Source of the DNA: Methyloversatilis universalis EHg5
Lineage (GTDB): Bacteria; Pseudomonadota; Gammaproteobacteria; Burkholderiales; Rhodocyclaceae
Direction: 5' to 3'
Assembly: GCF_000378945.1 (NCBI RefSeq)
Contig: NZ_KB900539.1
Span: forward strand, 1,870,813 to 1,934,812
Length of the DNA: 64,000 bases
The notes under the pieces were generated by a model, which saw nothing but the letters and a program-made list of their open reading frames with translations, had not been told where the DNA came from and did not search any database. The translations under genes and the position numbers were made by a program. Each line of letters starts with the position of its first letter. Positions within the stretch are counted from its first letter, which is position 1. Positions 9,361 to 18,237 of this stretch are shown in pieces.

Positions 9361-10368
9361 TCAGCGCACGCTGATCTGGTCGAACACGCCGCCGTCGGCG
9401 AAGTGGGCCTTCTGGGCCTTCTGCCATCCGCCGAACTCGGCGTCGATGGTGAAGAGTTTCACCGGGGCGAAGGTCTTGGCGTACTTGGCGGCGACCTTGG
9501 GGTCGATCGGGCGGTAGTAGTTCTGGGCCGCGATTTCCTGGCCTTCCGGGCTGTACAGGTATTCCAGGTAGGCGGTGGCCACGGCGCGGGTGCCGCGCTT
9601 GTCGACCACTTTGTCGACCACGCTGACCGGCGGTTCGGCCAGGATGGACAGCGAGGGGGTGACGATTTCGAACTTGTCCGGGCCCAGCTCCTTCACCGCC
9701 AGATAGGCCTCGTTCTCCCAGGCGATGAGCACATCACCGATGCCGCGCTCGACGAAGGTGGTGGTCGAACCGCGGGCGCCGGAATCGAGCACCTTCACGT
9801 TGGCGAACAGCTTTTTCACGAACTCCTTCGCGGTGGCGTCCGAGCCGCCCGGCTGCTTGGCCGCGTAGGCCCAGGCGGCGAGGTAGTTCCAGCGGGCGCC
9901 GCCCGAGGTCTTGGGGTTGGGGGTGATGACCTCGATGCCCGGCTTGACCAGATCGTTCCAGTCCTTCAGGTGCTTGGGGTTGCCCTTGCGCACCAGGAAC
10001 ACGATGGTGGAGGTGTAGGGAGAGGCGTTGTGGGGCAGGCGCTTCTGCCAGTCGGCGGGGATGAGCTTGCCGTTGTCGTGCAGGGCATCGACGTCGTAGG
10101 CCAGCGCGAGGGTGACCACGTCGGCTTCGAGGCCGTCGATGACCGAGCGGGCCTGTTTGCCGGAGCCGCCGTGGGACTGCTTGATGGTGACGTTGTCGCC
10201 GGACTTGGCCTTCCAGTGCTTGGCGAAGGCGGCGTTGAAGTCCTGATAGAGCTCGCGGGTCGGGTCGTAGGACACGTTGAGCAGGGTGATGTCGGCGGCC
10301 AGGGCGCTGCCGGCGAGAGCGGTGCCGAGCAGCAGGCTGGCGGCGAGGGTACGCAGGGCGGTTTTCAT
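9361..10368 (-). CDS. sbp: Sulfate ABC transporter substrate-binding protein (copy 1)
   Basis: Periplasmic sulfate/thiosulfate receptor for CysTWA, 335 residues, with a signal peptide cleaved after about residue 24 ([15 protein letters not shown]). Family hallmarks are [64 protein letters not shown] and [18 protein letters not shown]. It is separated from cysT and cysW by prc, signalling genes and the IS. A CysB-like site lies 76-91 bp upstream. A close paralogue is at 15842-16849. Confidence 0.95.
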   Translation of the reverse strand: MKTALRTLAASLLLGTALAGSALAADITLLNVSYDPTRELYQDFNAAFAKHWKAKSGDNVTIKQSHGGSGKQARSVIDGLEADVVTLALAYDVDALHDNGKLIPADWQKRLPHNASPYTSTIVFLVRKGNPKHLKDWNDLVKPGIEVITPNPKTSGGARWNYLAAWAYAAKQPGGSDATAKEFVKKLFANVKVLDSGARGSTTTFVERGIGDVLIAWENEAYLAVKELGPDKFEIVTPSLSILAEPPVSVVDKVVDKRGTRAVATAYLEYLYSPEGQEIAAQNYYRPIDPKVAAKYAKTFAPVKLFTIDAEFGGWQKAQKAHFADGGVFDQISVR

Positions 10369-10443
10369 GGTGGGGCTCCGTGTGCGGGTCAGTCGATGCG
10401 ATGGATTGCACTGTAGGGAGCCGCCCGGGCGATGCGAACCAAG

Positions 10444-10459
10444 AAGAAATGCGTTGCTT
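10444..10459. promoter_or_regulatory. Putative CysB-like operator upstream of sbp
   Basis: AAGAAATGCGTTGCTT followed by AG; same layout and spacing as the sites at 1399 and 16912. Located 76-91 bp upstream of the sbp start. Assignment to CysB is inference. Confidence 0.5.
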
Positions 10460-10480
10460 AGATCATTGTCTTTGCAGAGC

Positions 10481-11074
10481 TTATTCCGCCGGTGAATATG
10501 CGGTGCGCGCTGCCGCCACGGGTGCTTCGGTCAGTGCCGCGAAGCCCCTGCGCACCGCGGCGTGGAAGCGCGCTTCCAGTTCCGCATGGCTGCCGCGCAT
10601 CGCCGCCACCACCTCGCCCGACCACGACAGATAGCGCACGCGCCGCTCCAGCGGCCAGTCCTGCGGCGGGCTGTCGATCACGTCGCGCACGTTGGCGATC
10701 TTGTCGGCCAGCCGTACCAGACGCGCCGGCGGGCTGTAGTCGCGCGCCAGCAGCACCTGCATCGCCTTGCGCTCCGGTTTGGGCAAGGTCATGTCGTCGC
10801 TCAGTTCGACGACGATGGCGGCGACCCGCGGGCCGAAATGTCGCTGCAGCTCCGCTTCGCTGGTGTCGGTGTCTTCCAGCGTGTCGTGCAGCAGTGCGGC
10901 CATCAGTGTTTCGGTGTCCTGCACGCCGCCTTCGCTGGCCAGGATGGTGGCGACCGCGATCGGGTGATGGATGTAGGGCGCCCGGTCTGCGCTCTTGCGG
11001 GTCTGGCCCTGGTGCTTCTGCGCGGCGAAGGACAGCGCCTCCAGCAGCGCCGCGGACGCGAACGGCGGCGTCAT
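10481..11074 (-). CDS. MESH1-like HD-domain nucleotide hydrolase
   Basis: Cytoplasmic metal-dependent phosphohydrolase of about 197 residues resembling the hydrolase half of SpoT and the stand-alone MESH1 enzymes. Visible motifs in order are [26 protein letters not shown] (the HD metal pair plus ED), [18 protein letters not shown] and [14 protein letters not shown]. The start at 11074 overlaps the sulfotransferase stop as ATGA. MESH1-type enzymes remove 3' pyrophosphate from ppGpp or the 2' phosphate from NADPH. Because this one is coupled to a PAPS-type sulfotransferase, removal of the 3' phosphate from the by-product PAP is an attractive alternative role (inference). Confidence 0.85.
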   Translation of the reverse strand: MTPPFASAALLEALSFAAQKHQGQTRKSADRAPYIHHPIAVATILASEGGVQDTETLMAALLHDTLEDTDTSEAELQRHFGPRVAAIVVELSDDMTLPKPERKAMQVLLARDYSPPARLVRLADKIANVRDVIDSPPQDWPLERRVRYLSWSGEVVAAMRGSHAELEARFHAAVRRGFAALTEAPVAAARTAYSPAE

Positions 11075-12051
11075 GCGGCCGCTCCGCGCGTGTCGGGGGC
11101 GTAGCCCATGTCGGCCGCGATCCGCTGCAGCGAAGGCAGCACCCGTTCGATCTTCCCGGCGTGCGCGTGCTGGCGCCACTTCTCCAGTCTGATCTCGAAC
11201 ATCGGGTCATAGGGCTTGTCGAGCAGTGAGGCGGCGTGGGCGCGGATGCGGGCGTCGAAGGGCAGCTCAAGTCGGTCGAAGATGTCGAACAGCCCGTCGG
11301 TCGGGTTGCGAACGATGTCTTCGTAGAACACCTCTATCCATTGGTCCGGTGCGATCGCGGCCTTCGCGTTCAGGATGTCGCGGTGGATGGCTTCGTACTG
11401 GAAGGCGCATACCTCTTCGACCGGCGCTTTCAGATAGTCGCGCCAGCCGCGTGGCAGGTAGTGGCACCAGCGGGTCAGGCGGCCGCCGTCCACCTCGACC
11501 TGCGCCGGCAGTTCGCGCGCCCAGTTGCCGAAGCGCTCAGGCCGGTGCCAGCCCTCGATCATCGAATTGAGCGTGTCGCCCGGATTGCGCTTGATGTAGA
11601 CGAAGGTGGCGTCCGGAAACAGCGCGTGCAGATAGGGCACCGCCAGACCGTGCTGGTTGTTCTTGTCGACGAAGCGGGTACGGCCGGTATGCGCGTAGAA
11701 GTAGCGGGTGATCAGGTCGCGGTCGCTGTCGCGGGCGTCGGTGGCGTCCAGCACATGGCTGTCCCAGTCCTTGTGTGCCGGGTGGTGCAGGCGGTCCCAC
11801 ACCGCGTAGATTTCCCGGTTCAGCGAGCCGATGGCCGACGATTCGGTCAGCGTCTTGTACAGCATCTGGGTGCCCGAGCGGCTGCCGCTCACCACGAATA
11901 CCGGCCGCTCTGCGCGCAGCCGGGTGCGGTCCCACCAGGCGCCGCGCAGGTCGGTGAGCGTTTTCTTCGCGTGGTGACGGACGGTCTTGTCCACCTTGAA
12001 CCAGAACTGGGCCACGGCGTTCTGTCCCATTGCGGTGTCTCCGGCGCTCAT
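11071..12051 (-). CDS. PAPS-dependent sulfotransferase family protein
   Basis: Soluble sulfotransferase of 326 residues. The 5' phosphosulfate-binding loop is VSGSRSGTQMLYKTL (residues about 54-68) and the 3' phosphate motif is TFVYIKRNPGDTLNSM, both as in Sulfotransfer_3-type enzymes. It would transfer a sulfuryl group from PAPS to an unknown acceptor. Both ends overlap neighbours by four bases (ATGA), so translation is coupled to the upstream fusion enzyme and the downstream HD hydrolase. No APS kinase is visible in the operon or window, so the PAPS supply is unclear. Confidence 0.85.
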   Translation of the reverse strand: MSAGDTAMGQNAVAQFWFKVDKTVRHHAKKTLTDLRGAWWDRTRLRAERPVFVVSGSRSGTQMLYKTLTESSAIGSLNREIYAVWDRLHHPAHKDWDSHVLDATDARDSDRDLITRYFYAHTGRTRFVDKNNQHGLAVPYLHALFPDATFVYIKRNPGDTLNSMIEGWHRPERFGNWARELPAQVEVDGGRLTRWCHYLPRGWRDYLKAPVEEVCAFQYEAIHRDILNAKAAIAPDQWIEVFYEDIVRNPTDGLFDIFDRLELPFDARIRAHAASLLDKPYDPMFEIRLEKWRQHAHAGKIERVLPSLQRIAADMGYAPDTRGAAA

Positions 12052-14240
12052 GCGTGGAACAGCGGCTGGCCCGCCTTCAGTTCGGCGCTGATCATGTCCT
12101 GCACGATGCCGCGCACATACCAGTCGGGCAGCGGCTCACCGCGCAGCAGCGAATCGCGTACCCGGGTGCCGCTGATTGCCTGCGCATCGTCGTGCAGGCC
12201 GCTTTCGTAGGCGCCGGTGGTCGGGTTGTAGCCGATGGCGTCGAAGAACACCGGCGTGATGCCGGTGTCGCCCAGTTCGTCGAACAGTGCGCGGTAGCTG
12301 CGGTCGTCGTAGAAATCGCCGACGCCGGCGTGGTTGCGGCCGACGATGAAATGGCTGCAGCCGATGTTCTTGCGGCAGATCGCGTTGAACACCGCTTCGC
12401 GCGGACCGGCGTAGCGCGGGTAGGTGGCCAGTGCGCCCAGCAGCACCTTGCCGGCCGGGTACAGGCCGAAGTCGATCAGCATCTGGTAGCTGCGCAGGAT
12501 GGGGCGCGGCAGGAAGTCGCCCGGCTTCTTCGGGCCGATCACCGGATTGATGAACAGGCCGTCGGCATTGGTGCGCTCCAGCGCCTGCAGCTGCAGGTGT
12601 TCATGCCCGCGATGGCTGATGTTGCGGCCGTGGAAAGCCACCACCTTGCTCCAGCCCTTGTGCGCGAAGATGAAACGGCTCTGCCGCGGGGTGAGTTCGA
12701 ATTCGCGCCAGGGTGAAGGCCGCTCCTCGATCAGCGTGATGGCACCGGCGACGAAGTGATCGCCGTTGCGGTGCAAGCGGGCCACCCCCGGGTGCTCGGT
12801 GGAGGCGGTGCCGAAAGCCAGGCGGCCGATTTCGTCCAGATCGTGGCGATACACCTCGCTCACGTCGATCACCGCATGGGCGTGGCCGGCGTCGTCGGTC
12901 AGCACCCGGCGCTGCCCGGCGGCCAGCGTGCGGGCGCGTTCGGCGTCCACCTGCAGCAGCACCGGCACGGTCCAGGCCGCACCGTCCGGCAGCCGCTTGC
13001 GATGCAGCACGCTGGTCAGCGTTTCGCGGTCCATGAAGCCGGTCAGCGGCGAGAAGGTGCCGACGCCGATCTGGTGGGCGTCCAGCAGGTCGGTGTCGCG
13101 CACGGTCAGTCGCGGCAGCGTGTCGAGGTCGGCGATGGCCGAAGCCGGACTCACCCGGCTCACCAGCGCGCCGCCGTGCGGCTCGATCAGCAGCGAGGTC
13201 GGGTCGGTCGGCACATAGGCCAGACCTTCGTGATGCGGCGCCGGGGTGCGCGCATTGAGCACGCGGAATTCGCGGATGAGCTTCACGATCATGGCGACGC
13301 AACCCACCGGGTCCTTGCCGATCGCGGTTTCGGCTGCCAGCACCAGACCGTCGGCGCCGTCGAGCAGGGTGTTGATCACGTCATTCACTTCGGCCCGGGT
13401 CGGTCGCGGCGCGGTGATCATCGACTCCAGCAGGTTGGTGGCGACATACACCTTGCGCCGGTGCGCCTGGCCGCGCGCGATGATGAGCTTCTGCAGCGCC
13501 GGGATGCGCTCGATCGGCTCCTGCCGCGACAGGTCGCCGCGGTCGATCAGCAGCGCGTCCGACTTTTCGGAAATCTCGTCCAGATTGATCAGGCCGTTGC
13601 GGCACTCGATCTTGGAAATGAGGAAGGTGTCGTCGCCGACCAGCGCCCGCACCTGATCAACATCGCTGCCGCGATTGGCGAAGGACAGCGCCACGTGGCG
13701 GATGCCGACCGAGCGGCCGTATTCCAGCGCGGCGACGTCCTTGGCGGTCAGCGTGTCGAGGGCGATGTCGCGTTCCACGGTGACCGCCTTGTTCTGACCG
13801 ATCACGCCGCCGTGCAGCACCCGCATCGCCACCTCGGTGTCGTCGCGCGAAATCACCTGCACCAGCACCGAATTGAAATCGATGCTGATGAAGTCACCGA
13901 CCTCCAGCTTGTCGATCACGTCGTCCGGATAGAGATTGAAGTTGAACGCATCGCCCGGCACGCGCAGCTTGTGCGCATGCACGATGCTGTTCTCGCGTAC
14001 CGCGATTTCGCCATTCAGCATGTCGCCGGTGCGGATCTGCGCGCCTTCGGTGTCGAGGCAGATCGGCACCGCGCTGCGGCTGCGGATGTAGTCGATCACG
14101 CGCGGCAGATCCTGCAGCTTGGTGTGCGACAGGTTGATGCGGAAAAGATTGACGCCCAGTTCCTCCAGCCGCGCGAGCACGCGGTCGTTCAGTGAGGCGG
14201 GGCCGAGGGTGCAGAGGATTTCCTTGTCGGGTGCGGTCAT
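12048..14240 (-). CDS. Fusion of pyruvate-kinase-like barrel and ATP-sulfurylase-like domain
   Basis: Cytoplasmic protein of 730 residues. Residues 5-330 resemble the pyruvate kinase barrel: ILCTLGPAS, RINLSH, LDTEGAQIRTG (normally LDTKGPEIRTG), ISKIECRNG with Lys210 and Glu212, IDRGDL with Asp236, ATNLLESM and PTRAEVNDVINTLLDGADG. The regulatory C-terminal PK domain is absent. Residues 345-730 resemble homo-oligomeric ATP sulfurylase: GTFSPLTGFM, VVAFHGRNISHRGHE (536-546; canonical QTRNPxHRAHE), IVGRNHAGVG (633-641; canonical GRDHAGxG) and ISGTRVRDSL. The Arg and HxxH residues are kept, but Gln, Thr and Asp positions differ. The ATG at 14240 has an AGGA upstream; a longer in-frame start at 14651 would cross the sigma-54 promoter. 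The barrel could regenerate ATP from PEP beside the sulfurylase site (inference). Confidence 0.85.
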   Translation of the reverse strand: MTAPDKEILCTLGPASLNDRVLARLEELGVNLFRINLSHTKLQDLPRVIDYIRSRSAVPICLDTEGAQIRTGDMLNGEIAVRENSIVHAHKLRVPGDAFNFNLYPDDVIDKLEVGDFISIDFNSVLVQVISRDDTEVAMRVLHGGVIGQNKAVTVERDIALDTLTAKDVAALEYGRSVGIRHVALSFANRGSDVDQVRALVGDDTFLISKIECRNGLINLDEISEKSDALLIDRGDLSRQEPIERIPALQKLIIARGQAHRRKVYVATNLLESMITAPRPTRAEVNDVINTLLDGADGLVLAAETAIGKDPVGCVAMIVKLIREFRVLNARTPAPHHEGLAYVPTDPTSLLIEPHGGALVSRVSPASAIADLDTLPRLTVRDTDLLDAHQIGVGTFSPLTGFMDRETLTSVLHRKRLPDGAAWTVPVLLQVDAERARTLAAGQRRVLTDDAGHAHAVIDVSEVYRHDLDEIGRLAFGTASTEHPGVARLHRNGDHFVAGAITLIEERPSPWREFELTPRQSRFIFAHKGWSKVVAFHGRNISHRGHEHLQLQALERTNADGLFINPVIGPKKPGDFLPRPILRSYQMLIDFGLYPAGKVLLGALATYPRYAGPREAVFNAICRKNIGCSHFIVGRNHAGVGDFYDDRSYRALFDELGDTGITPVFFDAIGYNPTTGAYESGLHDDAQAISGTRVRDSLLRGEPLPDWYVRGIVQDMISAELKAGQPLFHA

Positions 14241-14343
14241 GGTGTCGTGTCCTGTCGTGATCGGTCGGTGCGCCACGGATGCCGGATGAATGCCGCCCGG
14301 AGATCCGGTCGCATCGGGCAGGCGCGCCATTGCGGGGGGTGTC

Positions 14344-14358
14344 GCAAGAGGTGTGCCA
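14344..14358 (-). promoter_or_regulatory. Sigma-54 promoter for the fusion/sulfotransferase/HD operon
   Basis: On the minus strand: TGGCAC-ACCTC-TTGC, with GG at -24 and GC at -12 at the exact spacing. It ends about 104 bp before the fusion-gene ATG. Matches the RpoN consensus at all core positions. Confidence 0.8.
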
Positions 14359-14463
14359 CGCGCAGGACATGAAGATTTCGTGACGCAGTCGTCACTTTCC
14401 GGATGGAGGTGTGACCGATGCACGGAATGCCTGTGGCCGTCGCCACAGGGCTGTGGGCGACGC

Positions 14464-14479
14464 TGCGCGAATCGGCACA
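14464..14479. promoter_or_regulatory. Candidate sigma-54 activator binding dyad
   Basis: TGCGCGAATCGGCACA; its first 12 bases are identical to the dyad at 34452. It lies about 106 bp upstream of the sigma-54 promoter, the normal distance for an enhancer-binding protein. Function is inferred. Confidence 0.5.
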
Positions 14480-14716
14480 CCGCCTGCTGTTTCGTGAGCA
14501 ATGCCATATGAGTGGAAGAGGCGAAGCCCGGATCGCGCAAGCGGCGTCTGCGCGCAGGGTGGGTTGCCTCGCACGCGCTGTCGGGCGCCCGTCTGCGCGC
14601 AACGACTCGATGCGCGCAGCGGTGCGCGGACATGGCGGTCAGCGCCTGCATGCAGGCCAGGAATGGGCAGAAGGTGAAAGGGAATGCGCTGTGCGTGGCT
14701 GCACAGCGCGGGCGCG

Positions 14717-15802
<1,086 letters not shown>

Positions 15803-15809
15803 GGCGGCA

Positions 15810-15832
15810 GCCGGACGCGCAGGGCGTCCGGC
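15810..15832 (-). other. Stem-loop between sbp2 and the sigma-54 activator
   Basis: Perfect 9-bp stem GCCGGACGC/GCGTCCGGC with a 5-base loop, directly before the activator start and without a T-tract. It could lower activator translation relative to sbp2 or stabilise the upstream message. Confidence 0.45.
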
Positions 15833-15841
15833 TCGGTCGGA

Positions 15842-16849
15842 TCAGCGGCGGGTGACGATCTGGTCGTACAGCGCGCCGTCGGCGAAATGGGCTTTCTGCA
15901 CCGCATCCCAGCCGCCCAGCCTGCCTTCCACCGTGAAGGTGCGGATGGCCGGGAACTGCGCAGCGTACTTCTTCAGCACGGCTTCGTTGCGCGGGCGGAA
16001 ATGGTGCTTCGCGATGATGTCCTGGCCTTCCGGCGAGAACAGGTACTGCAGATAGGCTTCCGCCTGCTTGCGGGTACCGCGCTTGTCCACCACCTTGTCC
16101 ACCAGCGACACCGGTGCGGCTGCTTCGACCGACAGCGACGGATAGACGATGTCGAACTGGTCACCGCCGACTTCCTTGTCCAGCAGCACCGCCTCGTTCT
16201 CGAAGGTGATGAGCACGTCGCCGATGCCGCGCTGGGTGAAGGTGGTGGTGGCGCCGCGGCCGCCGCCATCCAGCACCGGCACGTTGGCGAACAGCTTGCT
16301 CACGAAGTCCTTCGCGGCGGCTGCGTCGTCGTTGTGCTTCGACAGGGCGTAGCCCCAGGCGGCGACATAGGTGTAGCGGCCGTTGCCCGAAGTTTTCGGG
16401 TTGGGCACGATGACCTGCAGGCCCGGCCGCACCAGGTCGGACCAGTCCTTGATCGCCTTCGGGTTGCCCTTGCGCACCAGGAACACCGTGGTCGTGGTGT
16501 AGGGCGCGGCGTCGTTCGGCAGGCGCTTGCGCCAGTCCGGCGACACCAGATTGTTCTTCACCAGGATGTCGATGTCCGGCGACTGGTTCATCGTGATCAC
16601 GTCCGCTTCCAGACCACCGATCACCGCACCGGCCTGCTTGCTCGAGCCGCCGTGCGACTGGTTCAGCGTCAGCGTCTCGCCGGTCTTGCCCTTCCACTGC
16701 GCGATGAACGCCGGGTTGATGTCCTTGTACAGCTCGCGCGCGACGTCGTAGCTCACGTTGAGCAGCGTGGTGTCGGCGTGCGCCGGCAGGGCGGCGGTCA
16801 GCAGCGACAGGAGGGCGGCCGATATCAGGGTTCTGCGACGGATGGACAT
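15842..16849 (-). CDS. sbp: Sulfate ABC transporter substrate-binding protein (copy 2)
   Basis: Second periplasmic sulfate-binding protein, 335 residues, colinear with copy 1 (LLNVSYDVARELYKD, NQSHGGSSKQAGAVIGGLEAD, PNPKTSGNGRYTYVAAWGY, YLFSPEGQDIIAKHHFRP). The start at 16849 follows GGAG and gives a proper signal peptide (MSIRRRTLISAALLSLLTAA); the in-frame ATG at 16948 would mask it. It heads an operon with the sigma-54 activator. Differences near QSPDID versus LAYDVD suggest specialisation towards another oxyanion or affinity range, but this is a guess. Confidence 0.93.
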   Translation of the reverse strand: MSIRRRTLISAALLSLLTAALPAHADTTLLNVSYDVARELYKDINPAFIAQWKGKTGETLTLNQSHGGSSKQAGAVIGGLEADVITMNQSPDIDILVKNNLVSPDWRKRLPNDAAPYTTTTVFLVRKGNPKAIKDWSDLVRPGLQVIVPNPKTSGNGRYTYVAAWGYALSKHNDDAAAAKDFVSKLFANVPVLDGGGRGATTTFTQRGIGDVLITFENEAVLLDKEVGGDQFDIVYPSLSVEAAAPVSLVDKVVDKRGTRKQAEAYLQYLFSPEGQDIIAKHHFRPRNEAVLKKYAAQFPAIRTFTVEGRLGGWDAVQKAHFADGALYDQIVTRR

Positions 16850-16911
16850 GAGGACTCCGGAAAGGGGTGAGCGATGCAGCTTAGGCGCGAGTGCTGAGCG
16901 CGTGAAGTAAC

Positions 16912-16927
16912 AAGAAACGATGTACTT
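16912..16927. promoter_or_regulatory. Putative CysB-like operator upstream of sbp2
   Basis: AAGAAACGATGTACTT followed by AT, 63-78 bp upstream of the sbp2 start and just beyond the 3' end of the EAL gene. Same 16-bp layout as at 1399 and 10444. Confidence 0.5.
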
Positions 16928-16928
16928 A

Positions 16929-17753
16929 TTACTCTTCTGAATAAGCAAGCCGGTCGGCGGTGATCACGGCCGGCTGCGGCCGACCCAGCGCGTGGCCCTG
17001 GGCCAGGGCCACGCCGGCGTCGCGCAGCCGTGGCGTCAGCCCGTCCTGCCCGACCCGCTTCACGATGAGCTGAATGCCATGGCGGGCGCACAGATCGGCA
17101 TGGCGGCCGATATCGCGCAGCGTGTCGTCGCGGCCGCCGTCCAGTTTCACGAAATCCGGCCGCACGTGACGTACCAGTTCGCCGATCTGTTCGCCGCGCG
17201 CCAGATTCACGCCCACCCGGTAACCGTTGTAGCGGTAGTTCAGCAGCACGTAGGCGAGCAGCGAGAAATCGCTGCTCATCGCCTCCGGCGACTCGATCAC
17301 GATGCGGCGGCGCTCGATGTCCAGCGCCGACAGCACCCGGCCGAAGGCGCTGCCGTGGTCTTCGCCCACCGCCAGCATGAGCCGGCCGTGCACGTTCAGG
17401 AACAGGCTGGCGTCGTTGTCGGCGCTGCCGAAGTAGTTCAGCACGTGCAGCGTGCGGCACAGCCGGTCCAGTTCGATCAGCGCTTCATCGCTGGCAGCGT
17501 TGGCAAACAGGTTCCAGGGCGACAGGTCGCCGCCGGTTTCGTCGAAGGAGCGGATGAAAGCTTCGTGGCCGATGCCGCGTCCGGTTTCGAGATCGATCAG
17601 GGGCTGGAATACCGACGACAGGCTGCTGCGCAGGAAGCGGCCGGCCACCCGGCTTTCGGGTGTGATCCATACCGCCTGCGCACCGTCGGCGGTGCGCGGC
17701 AGCGCGTGCAGATAGCGTTCGAGTGCAGACGGGGCGGTCGCGACCGTGTTCAT
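16929..17753 (-). CDS. Degenerate EAL-domain protein
   Basis: Cytoplasmic protein of 274 residues related to EAL phosphodiesterases of cyclic-di-GMP (SVFQPLIDLETGRGIGHEAFIRSF, LFLNVHGRLM, IVIESPEAMSS, DFVKLDGG). The EAL motif reads EAF, the metal-binding DDFGTG motif is replaced by GVNLARG and the later catalytic Lys/Glu region is VKRVGQDG. It is therefore probably not a phosphodiesterase; it may sense cyclic-di-GMP or act by protein contact. No GGDEF partner or membrane segment. It is preceded by a small membrane protein gene in the same direction. Confidence 0.8.
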   Translation of the reverse strand: MNTVATAPSALERYLHALPRTADGAQAVWITPESRVAGRFLRSSLSSVFQPLIDLETGRGIGHEAFIRSFDETGGDLSPWNLFANAASDEALIELDRLCRTLHVLNYFGSADNDASLFLNVHGRLMLAVGEDHGSAFGRVLSALDIERRRIVIESPEAMSSDFSLLAYVLLNYRYNGYRVGVNLARGEQIGELVRHVRPDFVKLDGGRDDTLRDIGRHADLCARHGIQLIVKRVGQDGLTPRLRDAGVALAQGHALGRPQPAVITADRLAYSEE

Positions 17754-17787
17754 GGTGTCCTCCGCAGGGTGCTGACGGCGTCCGCCG

Positions 17788-17973
17788 TCATTCGATCAGG
17801 ATGTAGGTGCTGTACAGCAGTGCGATGCCCAGGCTGAACACGATTGCGGCCAGCACCTTGTCGACCAGCGGAATGGGCTGAGCGGGCAGGGCCGGTTCCG
17901 GCGGCGATTCGATTCGTCGCGGCGTGTCCTTGCCCTCGGCATGACCGGGGCGTGAAAGATCCGGGCTGTTCAT
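17788..17973 (-). CDS. Small single-pass membrane protein, unknown
   Basis: Predicted protein of 61 residues: a Pro/Arg/Glu-rich N-terminal half and one C-terminal transmembrane helix (VLAAIVFSLGIALLYSTYIL). It lies 34 bp upstream of the degenerate EAL gene. No good ribosome site is visible at 17973, so translation is uncertain. No family recognised. Confidence 0.45.
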   Translation of the reverse strand: MNSPDLSRPGHAEGKDTPRRIESPPEPALPAQPIPLVDKVLAAIVFSLGIALLYSTYILIE

Positions 17974-18019
17974 GGGCCGACTGTAGTGCGCCTGCCAGGC
18001 CCGCCCAACCAATCAATTC

Positions 18020-18045
18020 TGCTGAGCTTATGCAGCGCCGCTTAG
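18020..18045. promoter_or_regulatory. Candidate regulatory element upstream of the rhodanese/encapsulin operon
   Basis: TGCTGAGCTTATGC followed by GCTTAG eight bases later. The CTTAG half-site recurs at the sulfate-transport operators, and TGCTGAGMTTAT also occurs upstream of the second sigma-54 activator (38151). Weak, comparative evidence only. Confidence 0.35.
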
Positions 18046-18237
18046 CGGAAATCCTGCAGTGCTTTTCATGGATTGGATCTGAAATTCAATTGGTTTGAGT
18101 GCGGGGTGGCGGCCGATAGATTGGCGTCACCGCAGCGGCTGCCGACGCAGCGACGCGGTGCCGGTCCGGCGTGGCGCGATGAGGTGCTCTTCCTCCGCAG
18201 GCCCCGGGCCGCGATGTCCTGTCGAGGAGGAATGAAA

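Larger units (their letters stand above)
14241..14716. other. Intergenic region carrying the fusion-operon promoter and dyads
   Basis: 476 bp without a convincing gene. It holds a sigma-54 promoter (14344-14358), a dyad resembling the proposed activator site (14464-14479), a perfect hairpin CCTGTGGC-CGTC-GCCACAGG at 14430-14449 and a CTGCGCGC/GCGCGCAG inverted repeat near 14592-14618. Reading frames crossing it look like out-of-frame GC-rich artefacts. Confidence 0.6.

Noticed and set aside
12756..14195. 479-codon plus-strand frame opposite the fusion enzyme
   Set aside because: Antisense shadow with skewed composition; the minus-strand frame carries clear PK and Sat motifs.
14241..14651. 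In-frame N-terminal extension of the fusion enzyme
   Set aside because: The extra 137 codons are Arg/His/Pro-rich, cross the sigma-54 promoter and lack a ribosome site; the ATG at 14240 starts exactly at the PK homology.
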